From: Sphingomonas pseudosanguinis
GTDB lineage: Bacteria > Pseudomonadota > Alphaproteobacteria > Sphingomonadales > Sphingomonadaceae
Length of the DNA: 64,000 bases
Assembly (NCBI RefSeq): GCF_014196255.1
Contig: NZ_JACIDH010000001.1
Coordinates: 496,001 to 560,000, forward strand
Direction: 5' to 3'
Positions within the stretch are counted from its first letter, which is position 1. Each line of letters opens with the position of its first letter. Under the pieces are notes generated by a model. That model was not told the DNA's origin, did no database searches, and was given only the letters and a program-made list of their open reading frames with translations. Of this stretch, positions 17,735 to 26,747 are shown one piece after another. The position numbers and the translations under genes are program-made.

Positions 17735-19156
17735 TCACGCCCCCGTGACCGGCCCTCCGGCGGCCTGGAACAGCGCGACCGTGTCGGTCATCCGCGCCGC
17801 CTTGGCCTGGATCAGTTGCGAGCGCGCCTGCGCGTCCGTGGCGGTGGCGTTGAGCAGTTGCAGCGTCCCCACATCGCCCAGCGCCAGCTGACGCCGCGCG
17901 AAGGTCAGCGCCTGGCCGGCCGCGTTGCTCGCCCGCTGTGCCGCGTCGAGCGCCTGGGCGTCGGTCGACAGGCCGGTCAGCGAGTCGGCGACATTGCCGA
18001 ACGCCTGGAGCACCGCCTGGCGATATTGCGCCTTGGCCCCCTCCAGCGCCGCTTCCGCCGCCTTTTGCTGGTGACGCAGCGCATTGGCGTGGAACAACGG
18101 CTGGGTGATCCCGCCGAGCAGCGCCCAGAAGGGATTGCCGCTCTTGAACATGTCGCCGAAATTCTGCGCCGAGCCGCCGGCATTGGCCGAAAGCTGGATG
18201 CTGGGCAGGCGCGCGGCGATGGCGGCGCCGACATCGGCTCCGGCACCCTGCAACTGCGCTTCGGCCGCCAGTATGTCGGGCCGGCGATGGACCAGCTCGG
18301 ACGGTACGATCGCGGGCAGTTCGGTCGGCAGGGTCAGCTGCGACAGTTCAGGCAGCGGCGGCAGCGCGGAACCTGCCGGACGGCCGATCAGCGTCGCGAT
18401 GATCGTGCGCTGTGCAGCCTCGGCGCGGACCAGTGGGGGCAGCGCGCCCTCGGCATTGGCGAGCGCGGCCTGTTGCTGCGCGACGTCGGACGCGCCAACC
18501 GCGCCCAGCCGCTGACGCTGTTGCAGCGCGCCCAATATGTCGCGGTTTACCGTCACGGCGGTCTGCGCGGCGGCGACTTGTTCCGCCAGGCTCGCCCGCT
18601 CGATCAGCGTAGTGACGAGGTTGGCCGCCACCGTCATCCGCGCGGCATCCAGCTGATGCCGCTCGACCTCGGCCCGCGCCACGGCGGAGCGGACCTGCGC
18701 CCGGTTGCCGCCGAACGCATCGACATCATAGGAGACGCTGACCTGCGCGGTGTGCAGGGTATAGAGCTGCTGGTTCTGGTCGGCGACCGCCGGCGACAGC
18801 GCGTTGGACACGCGGGTCCGCTGCACATTGTAGTTCAGCCCGCCCTGCGGAAACAGCAGCGAGCCGCGCGTCGCGCGCGCCTGTTCCCGTGCCTGCCGCA
18901 GTGAGGCCTCGGCGACTCCGACGTAGTTATTGTGGGCCAGCGCCTCGGCGACCAGCGCGTCGAGCTGCGCATTGCCGAAGGCGTGCCACCATTCGGGCGC
19001 GATGGTGGCCGAGGCGGTCTGCGCCGGGCCGCTGGCCGGTGCGATCACTGGCGCCGGGGCCATGGGCGGCAGGCTGGCATGCGCGTCCAGATCATGCGGG
19101 CCGACCGCACAGGCGGAGACGCAAGCGAGCAGCGGCAGGGTCAGGAAACGCTTCAT
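17735..19156 (-). CDS. RND efflux outer-membrane factor, NodT-type lipoprotein
   Basis: 473 residues. TolC-like trimeric channel that completes a tripartite pump. The signal peptide ends in a lipobox (VSAC; lipidated Cys about residue 16), followed by AVGPHDLDAHASLPP, the NodT-type opening. Two related repeats follow. The first contains WWHAFGNAQLDALVAEALAH and the conserved LRQAREQARATRGSLLFPQ; the second ends with LTFARRQLALGDVGTLQLLN, the usual helix near the C-terminus. It is last in the operon; its ATG overlaps the RND permease stop (ATGA at 19153-19156), implying translational coupling. Confidence 0.93.
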   Translation of the reverse strand: MKRFLTLPLLACVSACAVGPHDLDAHASLPPMAPAPVIAPASGPAQTASATIAPEWWHAFGNAQLDALVAEALAHNNYVGVAEASLRQAREQARATRGSLLFPQGGLNYNVQRTRVSNALSPAVADQNQQLYTLHTAQVSVSYDVDAFGGNRAQVRSAVARAEVERHQLDAARMTVAANLVTTLIERASLAEQVAAAQTAVTVNRDILGALQQRQRLGAVGASDVAQQQAALANAEGALPPLVRAEAAQRTIIATLIGRPAGSALPPLPELSQLTLPTELPAIVPSELVHRRPDILAAEAQLQGAGADVGAAIAARLPSIQLSANAGGSAQNFGDMFKSGNPFWALLGGITQPLFHANALRHQQKAAEAALEGAKAQYRQAVLQAFGNVADSLTGLSTDAQALDAAQRASNAAGQALTFARRQLALGDVGTLQLLNATATDAQARSQLIQAKAARMTDTVALFQAAGGPVTGA

Positions 19157-22100
19157 GCCATGGCTCCCGTATCGGCCTGGTCGTCGTGGAAATGGTCGTT
19201 CTTCTTCGGGCGCTGCGACAGCGGCAGGCGGGTCGAGAAGCGGCTGATCAGCACCGGCAGGACCAGGAGGATCAGCACGGGCGCGAGCGTCATGCCGCCG
19301 ACCACGACCAGCGCGAGCGGCTTCTGCACTTGGCTGCCGATCCCGTGCGACAGGGCGGCGGGCAGCAGGCCGATCGCGGCGACCAGACAGGTCATGACGA
19401 CCGGACGCAGGCTGTTCTTGACGGTGGTGGCCAGCGCATTCTCACGCGGGGCGCCTTCGTCGATCGCATTGTTGAAGGTGGTGACGACCAGGATGCCGTC
19501 CATCACCGCGATGCCGAACAACGCCACGAAGCCGATCGCCGCCGAGATACTGAACGCCGTGCCGGTCAGGGCCAGCGCCAGTACGCCGCCCACGATCGCC
19601 ATCGGGATCGCGGAAAAGGCGAGCAGGCTGTCGCGCATCGCGCCGAAGTTCGCATAGAGCAGCAGCAGGATGAGCACGAGGCTGATCGGCACCACGATCT
19701 CCAGCCGCGAGATCGCGTTCTTGAGGTTGTCCAGCTCGCCCGCCCATTCCAGATGATAGCCCGGCGGCAGCTGGACATTCTGGTTGATCCGGCTGCGCGC
19801 CTCCTCGACCGCGCTGCCCAGGTCGCGGCCGCGCACCGAGAATTTGATCGGCACATAGCGTTCCTGATGCTCGCGATAGATGAACGAGGCACCGCTGGTC
19901 AGCTTGACGTTCGCCACCTCTGACAGCGGCACCTGGATGGTCCCGTTGCCGTCCGGGCTCGGCGCGCCGATCGTGATGTTGCGCACCGACTCCAGCGAGT
20001 CGCGCTGCGCCGGCTGAAGCCGCACGATGATCGGGAAGTGGCGGTCGGTGCCGGGTTCGTACAGGTCGGCCGACGACTGGCCACCGATGGCGGCGGCGAC
20101 CGTCTGGTTGATGTCGTCGGGCGTCAGGCCATAGCGCGCGGCCTTGGCGCGATCGACATCGATCCGCACGGTCGGCTGGCCCAGAATCTCGAACACGCCG
20201 AGATCCTCGATGCCCTTCACCTTGGCCATCTGCGCCTTGATCTGGTTGGCCAGCTTTTCGAGCGTGACGAGGTCGGGCCCGAACAGCTTGATTGAATTGG
20301 CGCCCTTCACGCCCGAGGCGGCTTCCTCGACATTATCCTCGATGATCTGCGAGAAGGAGAAGTCGACGCCGGGGTATTTCTTGGCAAGCCGGGTCGACAG
20401 TTCGTCGATCAGCTTCTCCTTGGTCATGCCGCTCGGCCAGGTGTCGAACGGCTTCAGCGGTACGAAGAATTCGACGTTGAAGAAGCCGGTCGCGTCGGTG
20501 CCGTCGTCTGGGCGGCCATGGGCGGACAGGACCGCCGTGGTCTCCGGATAGGTGGCGATGATCTTGCGCACCTCGTTGGTCACCTTCTCGCCCGCCTCCA
20601 GGCTGATCGAGGAGGGGAGGGTGGCGCGGATGTACATATTGCCTTCTTCGAGGTGCGGCAGGAACTCGATGCCGAGCGAGCGCACGCCGACGATCGCCAG
20701 CACCATCATCAGCGCCGCGCCGCCCAGCGTCACGATCTTGTTGCGCAGCGCGAAGGAGGCGGCGGGTTCGTAGATGCGGCGCAGGCGGCCGACGATGAAG
20801 GTCTCGGTCTCGGCCAGCTTGTCCGGCAGGAGGAGCGTCGAAAGCACCGGCGCGACGGTGAAGGTCGCGAGCAGGCCGCCGGTGATGGCATAGGCATAGG
20901 TCTTGGCCATCGGGCCGAAGATGTGCCCCTCGACGCCGGTCAGGGTGAACAGCGGCAGGAAGCTGGCGATGATGATCGCGGCGGCGAAGAAGATGCCGCG
21001 ACTGACCTCGCTCGAGGCGCCCAGCACCGCGCCGAAGCGGCTGGCCATGGTATAGCGGCCTTGGCCATTCTCGACAGCGGCGGAGCGTTCGACCATGTGG
21101 CGGAAGATATTCTCCACCATGATGACGCAGGCATCGACGACGAGGCCGAAGTCCAGCGCGCCGACCGACAGCAGGTTCGCACTCTCGCCCTGGAGCACCA
21201 AGATCAGGATCGCGAAGGCCAGCGCGAACGGGATGGTCGCCGCCACGATGATCGCCGAGCGCAGATTGCCGAGGAACAGCCATTGCAGCGCGAAGATCAG
21301 CAGGATGCCGACCACCATATTTTCCATGACGGTATGGATGGTCAGGTTGATCAGGTCGGAACGGTCGTAGATGCGCTCCAGATGGACGCCGGGGGGCAGG
21401 ATGCCGCTGTCGTTGATGTTGGCGACCTCGGCCTGCACGGCCTTGATCGTCGGCATCGACTGGGCGCCGCGCTGCATCAGGACGATGCCCTGCACGATGT
21501 CGTCGTCGTTATTGTACCCGGCGATGCCCATGCGCGGCGCGTTGCCGATCTTGACGGTCGCGACGTCCTTGATGAGCACGGGCGTCCCGCCCGCCTCGCC
21601 GACCAGCACGTTCTGGATCGCGTCGGGCGACTGGATCAGGCCGATGCCGCGCACGATCGCGGCCTGTTCGCCGAAGTTGATCGTCTGGCCGCCGACATTG
21701 CCGTCGCTCTTGGACAAGGCCGCCAGCACCTGCGCGACCGTCACGCCATGTGCGGTCAGACGGTTCTGGTCGATGACCACGTCATAGGCGCGCAGCTTGC
21801 CGCCCCAACCGGTCACGTCGATCACGCCCGGAATCCGCTTGAACCGGCGCTGGAGCACCCAGTCCTGCAGCGTCTTCAGGTCCATCACCGAATAGCCCTT
21901 GGGCGCGGCGATGCGGTAGCGATAGATTTCACCCACCGGCGAGGTCGGCGACAGCGTCGGCTGCGCGCCACCGGCCAGCGGCGGCAGCTGGGACAGGCGG
22001 TTGATGACCTGCTGGCGCGCCTGTTCGTTGGTATAGTCGTAGGTGAACTGAATCTTGATGTCCGACAGGCCGAACAGGCTGATCGCGCGGATCGCGGTCA

Positions 22101-22332
22101 GATGCGGGATACCCGCCATCTGGACCTCGATCGGGATGGTGACGTTGCGTTCCATCTCCTCGGCCGACAGGCCTTGGGTCTGGGTGATGACCTCGACCAT
22201 CGGGGGAACGGGATCGGGATAGGCCTCGATGTTGAGGTTGATGAAGCCGATGACGCCCGCGACGATCATCGCGAAGAACAGGCCGACGATCAGCAGTCGC
22301 TGACGCAGCGCAAAGTCGACGATGCGGTTCAT
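19153..22332 (-). CDS. RND efflux permease, heavy-metal (CzcA/CusA-like, HME) type
   Basis: 1059 residues, normal for the family: twelve membrane helices and two large periplasmic loops, forming the proton-driven inner-membrane trimer. The N-terminus (MNRIVDFALRQRLLIVGLFF...GFINLNIEAYPDPVPPMVEV) is of HME type. Transmembrane helix 4 carries DFGLVVDACVIMVEN (about residues 390-405), keeping the two Asp and the Glu that define heavy-metal RND proton relays. The helix-6 region (LPLFTLTGVEGHIFGPMAKT) and C-terminal GIAVMDGILVVTTFNN also match. The transported metal cannot be named. It is the middle gene: its start overlaps the adaptor stop (TAATG at 22330-22334) and its end overlaps the outer-membrane factor. 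Confidence 0.93.
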   Translation of the reverse strand: MNRIVDFALRQRLLIVGLFFAMIVAGVIGFINLNIEAYPDPVPPMVEVITQTQGLSAEEMERNVTIPIEVQMAGIPHLTAIRAISLFGLSDIKIQFTYDYTNEQARQQVINRLSQLPPLAGGAQPTLSPTSPVGEIYRYRIAAPKGYSVMDLKTLQDWVLQRRFKRIPGVIDVTGWGGKLRAYDVVIDQNRLTAHGVTVAQVLAALSKSDGNVGGQTINFGEQAAIVRGIGLIQSPDAIQNVLVGEAGGTPVLIKDVATVKIGNAPRMGIAGYNNDDDIVQGIVLMQRGAQSMPTIKAVQAEVANINDSGILPPGVHLERIYDRSDLINLTIHTVMENMVVGILLIFALQWLFLGNLRSAIIVAATIPFALAFAILILVLQGESANLLSVGALDFGLVVDACVIMVENIFRHMVERSAAVENGQGRYTMASRFGAVLGASSEVSRGIFFAAAIIIASFLPLFTLTGVEGHIFGPMAKTYAYAITGGLLATFTVAPVLSTLLLPDKLAETETFIVGRLRRIYEPAASFALRNKIVTLGGAALMMVLAIVGVRSLGIEFLPHLEEGNMYIRATLPSSISLEAGEKVTNEVRKIIATYPETTAVLSAHGRPDDGTDATGFFNVEFFVPLKPFDTWPSGMTKEKLIDELSTRLAKKYPGVDFSFSQIIEDNVEEAASGVKGANSIKLFGPDLVTLEKLANQIKAQMAKVKGIEDLGVFEILGQPTVRIDVDRAKAARYGLTPDDINQTVAAAIGGQSSADLYEPGTDRHFPIIVRLQPAQRDSLESVRNITIGAPSPDGNGTIQVPLSEVANVKLTSGASFIYREHQERYVPIKFSVRGRDLGSAVEEARSRINQNVQLPPGYHLEWAGELDNLKNAISRLEIVVPISLVLILLLLYANFGAMRDSLLAFSAIPMAIVGGVLALALTGTAFSISAAIGFVALFGIAVMDGILVVTTFNNAIDEGAPRENALATTVKNSLRPVVMTCLVAAIGLLPAALSHGIGSQVQKPLALVVVGGMTLAPVLILLVLPVLISRFSTRLPLSQRPKKNDHFHDDQADTGAMA

Positions 22333-23594
22333 TATTCGCCGATCCCCGCTTCGTTGACGAACAGCGCGCCCGAGGTGACGATCTTCTCGCCCGGCTTGAG
22401 CCCGGAGGTGATGGTGACGAGACCGTTGGCGGATTCGCCGGTCTGTACATCGCGCGCGACCAGCAGGCCGTCGGGACGCATGATCCAGACGCGCGCGGCA
22501 TCGCCCTCATGGATGACGGCGGCGGCGGGGACGCGGATCGCCTCGCCGGCCCCCAGATGATGGATCGCGAAGCTGGCGAACATCTGTGGCTTTAGCAGCT
22601 TGTCGGGGTTGGGAATCGCGGCGCGCACCGGCAGGCGATGGGTCTGCGGGTCGAGCGCGGCGCCGACCAGATCGATGGTGGCGTGGAAGACGCGGCCGGG
22701 CAGCGCGGGGGTGGTCACCTCGACGGGATCGCCGACGCGGACATTCTCGGCATCGCTTTCGGCCACCTGCGCGACCAGCCAGACGCGCGAGGGGTCGGTG
22801 ATGGTCATCACCGGCTTGTCGCCGCCCTGCGAGACATATTGACCCGGCGCGACATCGCGCGAGGCGACGACGCCGCTGATCGGCGCATGCAGCGTGGTGA
22901 TGTCATGGATGCCGGAGACTTCGCCGACATTCTCCAGCCGGTTTATCTCGCCCGGCGACTTGCCGAGGATCGCCAGCTTGTCGCGCGCGGCGCCGAGCGA
23001 GGCGGCGGCGGTGCGCGCGGTCGCCTGCGCGGCGGCGAGGTCGGCCTTGGCCTGCTGATAATCCTTCAGCGCGCCGCCGGCGGTCTGATAGATTTGTTGC
23101 TGGCGATCGGCATTGCGCTGCGCCGCGACTAGCTGCGCCTGCGCGTTCTGGTAGGATGCACGGGCCGAGAACAGGCCAGCGCGTGCGTCGACGAAATCGC
23201 TGGTCTTGATCAGCAGCAGCGGCTGCCCCTGCCGCACCACCTGACCCGCATCGGCCAGCACGCGTACGACCTGCCCGGCATAGGGCATCAGCACAGGGGT
23301 CGAGCGGGTGGCATCGACCGTGATCGCGCCCGTCGCCATGGTCTGCGCCCCCGAGGCGCCCAGGCCGACGCGCATCGTCGGCATCGCTGTCAGCTGCGCC
23401 TTGGACAGCCGCAGCGTCCCCGCTGGCGGCGGGGTGGGCGGCGCCTCCTCCTTATGGGTCAGCTTGCCGACTAGCGTGATCAGCAGCAGCACGCCGACCA
23501 GCACGGCGGCGGCGATCGCAACCCAGCGCCATTGCTGCGCGGAGGACAGGCGACGGGTTTCGGGTAGCGTTTCGTCGGCGGGGTTGGCGTGCAT
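22332..23594 (-). CDS. RND efflux periplasmic adaptor (CzcB-like membrane fusion protein)
   Basis: 420 residues. It links the inner-membrane permease to the outer-membrane channel. A single N-terminal membrane anchor (WVAIAAAVLVGVLLLITLVG) is followed by a barrel-sandwich domain (VLMPYAGQVVRVLADAGQVV and later TLHAPISGVVASRDVAPGQYV), with a coiled-coil hairpin of about 85 residues (ASYQNAQAQLVAAQRNADR...LGAARDKLAIL) between. The beta-barrel (VWLVAQVAESDAENVRVGD) and membrane-proximal domain (LLVARDVQTGESANGLVTI, then GLKPGEKIVTSGALFV) follow. It lacks the N-terminal Cys/His-rich metal-binding extension of some CzcB proteins. First gene of the operon; an 11-bp-phased direct repeat lies about 70 bases upstream. 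Confidence 0.92.
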   Translation of the reverse strand: MHANPADETLPETRRLSSAQQWRWVAIAAAVLVGVLLLITLVGKLTHKEEAPPTPPPAGTLRLSKAQLTAMPTMRVGLGASGAQTMATGAITVDATRSTPVLMPYAGQVVRVLADAGQVVRQGQPLLLIKTSDFVDARAGLFSARASYQNAQAQLVAAQRNADRQQQIYQTAGGALKDYQQAKADLAAAQATARTAAASLGAARDKLAILGKSPGEINRLENVGEVSGIHDITTLHAPISGVVASRDVAPGQYVSQGGDKPVMTITDPSRVWLVAQVAESDAENVRVGDPVEVTTPALPGRVFHATIDLVGAALDPQTHRLPVRAAIPNPDKLLKPQMFASFAIHHLGAGEAIRVPAAAVIHEGDAARVWIMRPDGLLVARDVQTGESANGLVTITSGLKPGEKIVTSGALFVNEAGIGE

Positions 23595-23660
23595 CGGCTT
23601 CTTTCGGCGCGAAGGACTGGAAATTGCGCCGGGCGATAGGGCCAGTGCCCTGACGGATCG

Positions 23661-23677
23661 CTTACGGAAAACTTACG
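23661..23677 (-). promoter_or_regulatory. 11-bp-phased direct repeat upstream of the RND operon
   Basis: CTTACG at 23661 and 23672 (CGTAAG on the transcribed strand), exactly 11 bases apart, 67-83 bases before the adaptor start. This spacing is typical of OmpR/PhoB-type response-regulator sites, which often control metal-efflux operons. No such regulator is encoded within this window, so the link is inference. Confidence 0.35.
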
Positions 23678-23834
23678 AGGCGTTCATGTTGAAAGGGGGC
23701 CGTGGACATGTCCCGGATGGGCAGGGCCAGCCATTCGGCGGTGCCGCCAAACGACGCCGCCGCACGGTGTGGGGAACAAGTTGCGCGTCTTATCGTTGAA
23801 AACAAACGATTCGACATAAAAAGGGGCATTTACC

Positions 23835-23990
23835 ATGGCCAGCCATATGCCGCCGCCGCGCATCTCCGATCTGCCGCGCGAGGAGCGCCTCGACGCGCTG
23901 TATCGCCGTGCGGCCAATGATCGCGCGCGTTATCTGGCGGCGCGGACGCGTCGTCCGGGCTTGCTCGACCGGCTCCTTCAGCTGTTCTGA
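23835..23990 (+). CDS. Small basic hypothetical protein, 51 aa
   Basis: The translation starts MASHMPPPRISDLPREERLD, continues with ALYRRAANDRARYLAAR and ends in LLDRLLQLF. It is Arg-rich with an amphipathic helix and a hydrophobic C-terminus, with no recognised domain. Support: AAGGGG about eight bases before the ATG, strong GC preference at third codon positions as in neighbouring genes, and an AT-rich upstream stretch (23790-23830) that could hold a promoter. Against: no recognised homologue. It diverges from the RND operon. Confidence 0.5.
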   Translation: MASHMPPPRISDLPREERLDALYRRAANDRARYLAARTRRPGLLDRLLQLF

Positions 23991-24029
23991 TCGTTCGTCG
24001 CGGCTCCCGGGGTCGCGACGTCTTCCATG

Positions 24030-24209
24030 TCAGACCCGACGTGTCTGACGTCGGCGTCGCCGGGGCGTCCCGGCGCGTACGCGATCCGGCCGGGTTTTCA
24101 GGCGACGTTCTAGCCGCAGATCGCTGTGACCGATCGCCACCAGCACGATCAGCAGCGACGACAGCGCCGACACCGTCAACCAGATTTCCAACAGCGCGCC
24201 GGCCATGCC
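24030..24209 (-). CDS. Small membrane protein, about 59 aa
   Basis: Single-helix protein: MAGALLEIWLTVSALSSLLI continues to LVAIGHSDLR, giving one transmembrane segment of about 20 residues, followed by a strongly basic tail (RRLKTRPDRVRAG, then RRRRRQTRRV). This topology predicts an N-out/C-in inner-membrane peptide. GGGGA lies about five to six bases before ATG 24209. The frame extends upstream to 24356, but that part is not protein-like. No homologue recognised. It converges with the 51-aa gene and lies behind the divergent DUF1275 gene. Confidence 0.45.
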   Translation of the reverse strand, partial: GMAGALLEIWLTVSALSSLLIVLVAIGHSDLRLERRLKTRPDRVRAGTPRRRRRQTRRV

Positions 24210-24354
24210 ATTCCCCGAATGTGAATGGCGCAAACGTTCCGATGGCCGATCCGATCCGGTCCTTTTGCCCTGATGGCAATAATTTGCGAAAAGCCTCGAC
24301 CGATGCGGTCGAGAGGCATCGCGCGGTGCCCGGACGCCGTGATAAGCAGCGTTC

Positions 24355-24987
24355 ATGATCCGATCCGATCGTGCTTCCTGGCCGCTGGCGATCGGCCTGT
24401 CGCTGCTGGCGGGCTATGTCGATGCCATCGGCTTTCAGTGGCTGGGCGGCTATTTCGTGTCGTTCATGAGCGGCAACGGCACGATGCTGGCGCTGGGCCT
24501 GGCGAGGCCGGGCGGGGCGGGGCATGGCGTGGCGATCCTGGCCGCCCTGCTGGCCCTGTTCGTCATCGGCGTGATGGCGGGCACCTTGATTCGCCTGACG
24601 CGGCCGCGCCTGGGGCAGGCCATCGTCTTGTTGCTGGTCGCGCTGCTGCTGGCGATCGCGGCGCCGCTTCGCGGTTGGGCGGCGCTGCTGATGGCGGTGG
24701 CGATGGGCGTGGCCAACGCGACCTTCGAGCGCGATGGCGAGGTCAGCATCGGCGTCACCTATATGACCGGCACGCTGGTCAAGATCGGCCAGCATCTGGC
24801 GCGGACCATCGCGGGGCGGACGCGCTGGGCCTGGCTGCCCTATCTGTTGCTGTGGACCGGGTTCGTCGCGGGCGCGGCGCTGGGCACGCTGGGCTATGCG
24901 GCATGGGGTGTGGCGGCGTTATGGGGTGCGGTCGGCGCCGCGTTGCTGGGCGCGGGCGCGGCCTGGCGGATGGCGCCCGCCATTTGA
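24355..24987 (+). CDS. DUF1275 (YoaK-type) integral membrane protein
   Basis: 210 residues with about six membrane helices. The family signature is clear at the N-terminus: LLAGYVDAIGFQWLGGYFVSFMSGNGTML (read in two pieces, GYVDAIGF and YFVSFMSGN), followed by Gly-rich helices and the mid-protein block NATFERDGEVSIGVTYMTG, which corresponds to the conserved N-x-x-x...TYMTG element. DUF1275 proteins have no established function; a transport role is often suggested. The start ATG follows GATAAGCAG, without a strong SD. It is a single gene ahead of the valine operon. Confidence 0.85.
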   Translation: MIRSDRASWPLAIGLSLLAGYVDAIGFQWLGGYFVSFMSGNGTMLALGLARPGGAGHGVAILAALLALFVIGVMAGTLIRLTRPRLGQAIVLLLVALLLAIAAPLRGWAALLMAVAMGVANATFERDGEVSIGVTYMTGTLVKIGQHLARTIAGRTRWAWLPYLLLWTGFVAGAALGTLGYAAWGVAALWGAVGAALLGAGAAWRMAPAI

Positions 24988-25029
24988 CGCCGGGGAAGGG
25001 GGCTTTGTCCGCTTTTCTCGGCACAGCGC

Positions 25030-25056
25030 TTGGATTTCACGAGCGAGCAATATAAT
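25030..25056 (+). promoter_or_regulatory. Candidate promoter of the valine-catabolism operon
   Basis: A perfect -10 TATAAT at 25051-25056, with TTGGAT at 25030-25035 as the best -35 (15-base spacer, short). It lies 45 bases before the mmsA start, which has AGGAGAG upstream. Confidence 0.5.
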
Positions 25057-25100
25057 TACAAGGCCGAGAGTCGGGCATCAGACCCGCGACAGGAGAGAAT

Positions 25101-26618
25101 ATGCGCGTGATCGATCACTTGGTCGCTGGCGGACAGACCGCGACCGATGCCGCTGCCACCCGGGCCGAGGGCCGTCAGGGCGATGTCTTCGACCCCAATA
25201 GCGGTCAGGTGCAGGCCCGCGTGATGCTGGGCGACGCCGCGCTCCTCGAACGCGCCGTTGCCGCCGCGCAAAGCGCACAATCCGGCTGGGCCGCGACCAA
25301 TCCGCAGCGGCGGGCGCGCGTGATGTTCCGCTTCAAGGAACTGGTCGAGCAGAATATGGACGCGCTGGCGCATCTGCTCTCCTCCGAACATGGCAAGGTG
25401 ATCGCCGACGCGAAAGGCGACATCCAGCGCGGGTTGGAGGTGATCGAGTTCGCCTGCGGCATCCCCCACGCGCTGAAGGGCGAATATACGCAAGGCGCGG
25501 GGCCGGGCATCGACGTCTATTCGATGCGGATGCCGCTGGGCATCGGTGCTGGCATCACCCCGTTCAACTTCCCGGCGATGATCCCGATGTGGATGTTCGG
25601 CGTCGCCATCGCCTGCGGCAACGCCTTCATCCTGAAGCCGTCCGAGCGCGATCCGTCGGTCCCCGTGCGTCTGGCCGAGCTGATGCGCGAAGCGGGCGCG
25701 CCCGAGGGCATTCTGCAGGTCGTGCACGGCGACAAGGCGATGGTCGACGCGATCCTCGACCATCCGGCGATCAGTGCGGTCAGCTTCGTCGGCTCGTCCG
25801 ACATCGCCCATTACGTCTACCGACGCGGGGTAGAGGCGGGCAAGCGCGTCCAGGCGATGGGTGGCGCCAAGAACCACGGCATCGTCATGCCCGACGCCGA
25901 CCTCGACCAGGTGGTCGCCGATCTGTCGGGCGCGGCCTTCGGCTCGGCGGGCGAGCGATGCATGGCGCTGCCTGTGGTGGTGCCGGTCGGTGACAAGACG
26001 GCCGATGCGTTGCGCGAAAAGCTGATCCCCGCGATCGACGCGCTGCGGGTCGGCGTTTCGACCGATGCGCAGGCGCATTACGGCCCGGTCGTGAACGCGG
26101 CGCACAAGAAGCGCGTGGAGGACTGGATTCAGACCGGCGTCGATGAGGGGGCGGAGCTGGTCGTCGACGGGCGCGGCTTCCAGTTGCAGGGCTATGAGGA
26201 GGGCTTCTTCATCGGCCCCTCGCTGTTCGACCGGGTGACGCCCGCCATGCAGAGCTATAAGGAGGAAATCTTCGGCCCCGTCCTCCAGATCGTCCGCGCC
26301 CCCGATTTCGAGACGGCGGTGCGGCTGCCGAGCGAGCACCAATATGGCAACGGCGTCGCGATCTTCACCCGCAACGGCCATGCGGCGCGCGAGTTCGCGG
26401 CGCGCGTCGAGGTGGGGATGGTCGGCATCAACGTGCCGATCCCGGTGCCGGTCGCGTATCACACATTTGGCGGCTGGAAGCGCTCGGCCTTTGGTGACGT
26501 GAACCAGCATGGCATGGAGGGCGTCCGCTTCTGGACCAAGGTGAAGACGGTGACCCAGCGCTGGCCCGATGGCTCTGCCACGGGCGAGAATGCCTTCGTG
26601 ATCCCGACAATGGCCTAA
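25101..26618 (+). CDS. mmsA: CoA-acylating methylmalonate-semialdehyde dehydrogenase
   Basis: 505 residues of the aldehyde dehydrogenase superfamily. It oxidatively decarboxylates methylmalonate semialdehyde to propionyl-CoA with NAD and CoA, the last step of valine degradation. Visible: SSEHGKVIADAKGDIQRGLE, the NAD-binding GITPFNFPAMIPMWMFGVA, FVGSSDIAHYVYRRG, GAKNHGIVMPDAD, and catalytic Cys in SAGERCMALPVVVPV. The C-terminus has YHTFGGWKRSAFGD. The canonical catalytic Glu is absent, as usual in the CoA-dependent subgroup. Start ATG 25101 follows AGGAGAG. First gene of a five-gene operon for valine catabolism; a REPIN-like R3 element follows it. Confidence 0.96.
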   Translation: MRVIDHLVAGGQTATDAAATRAEGRQGDVFDPNSGQVQARVMLGDAALLERAVAAAQSAQSGWAATNPQRRARVMFRFKELVEQNMDALAHLLSSEHGKVIADAKGDIQRGLEVIEFACGIPHALKGEYTQGAGPGIDVYSMRMPLGIGAGITPFNFPAMIPMWMFGVAIACGNAFILKPSERDPSVPVRLAELMREAGAPEGILQVVHGDKAMVDAILDHPAISAVSFVGSSDIAHYVYRRGVEAGKRVQAMGGAKNHGIVMPDADLDQVVADLSGAAFGSAGERCMALPVVVPVGDKTADALREKLIPAIDALRVGVSTDAQAHYGPVVNAAHKKRVEDWIQTGVDEGAELVVDGRGFQLQGYEEGFFIGPSLFDRVTPAMQSYKEEIFGPVLQIVRAPDFETAVRLPSEHQYGNGVAIFTRNGHAAREFAARVEVGMVGINVPIPVPVAYHTFGGWKRSAFGDVNQHGMEGVRFWTKVKTVTQRWPDGSATGENAFVIPTMA

Positions 26619-26625
26619 CAGCACG

Positions 26626-26727
26626 CCCCTCCCGCACGCGGGAGGGGATGGGGGAGGGCAGGCCACAGGCGATGGTCTCGGTGAGACTCCTTGCCCTCCC
26701 CAAACCCCTCCCGCCTGCGGGAGGGGC
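26626..26727. repeat. R3 inverted doublet between mmsA and the acyl-CoA dehydrogenase gene
   Basis: CCCCTCCCG-CACG-CGGGAGGGG (26626-26647) and CCCCTCCCG-CCTG-CGGGAGGGG (from 26706) bound a 102-bp element whose centre contains GGTGAGACTCC. A closely similar element lies three genes later at 29869-29969. Both are followed by GCTTAA and a gene start within about 40 bases. Confidence 0.88.
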
Positions 26728-26747
26728 TTAAAGAAGCGAGAAACCCG

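Noticed and set aside
20518..22560. Plus-strand open frame of 680 aa over the RND permease gene
   Set aside because: Asp/Arg/His-rich shadow; the permease frame shows full family motifs.
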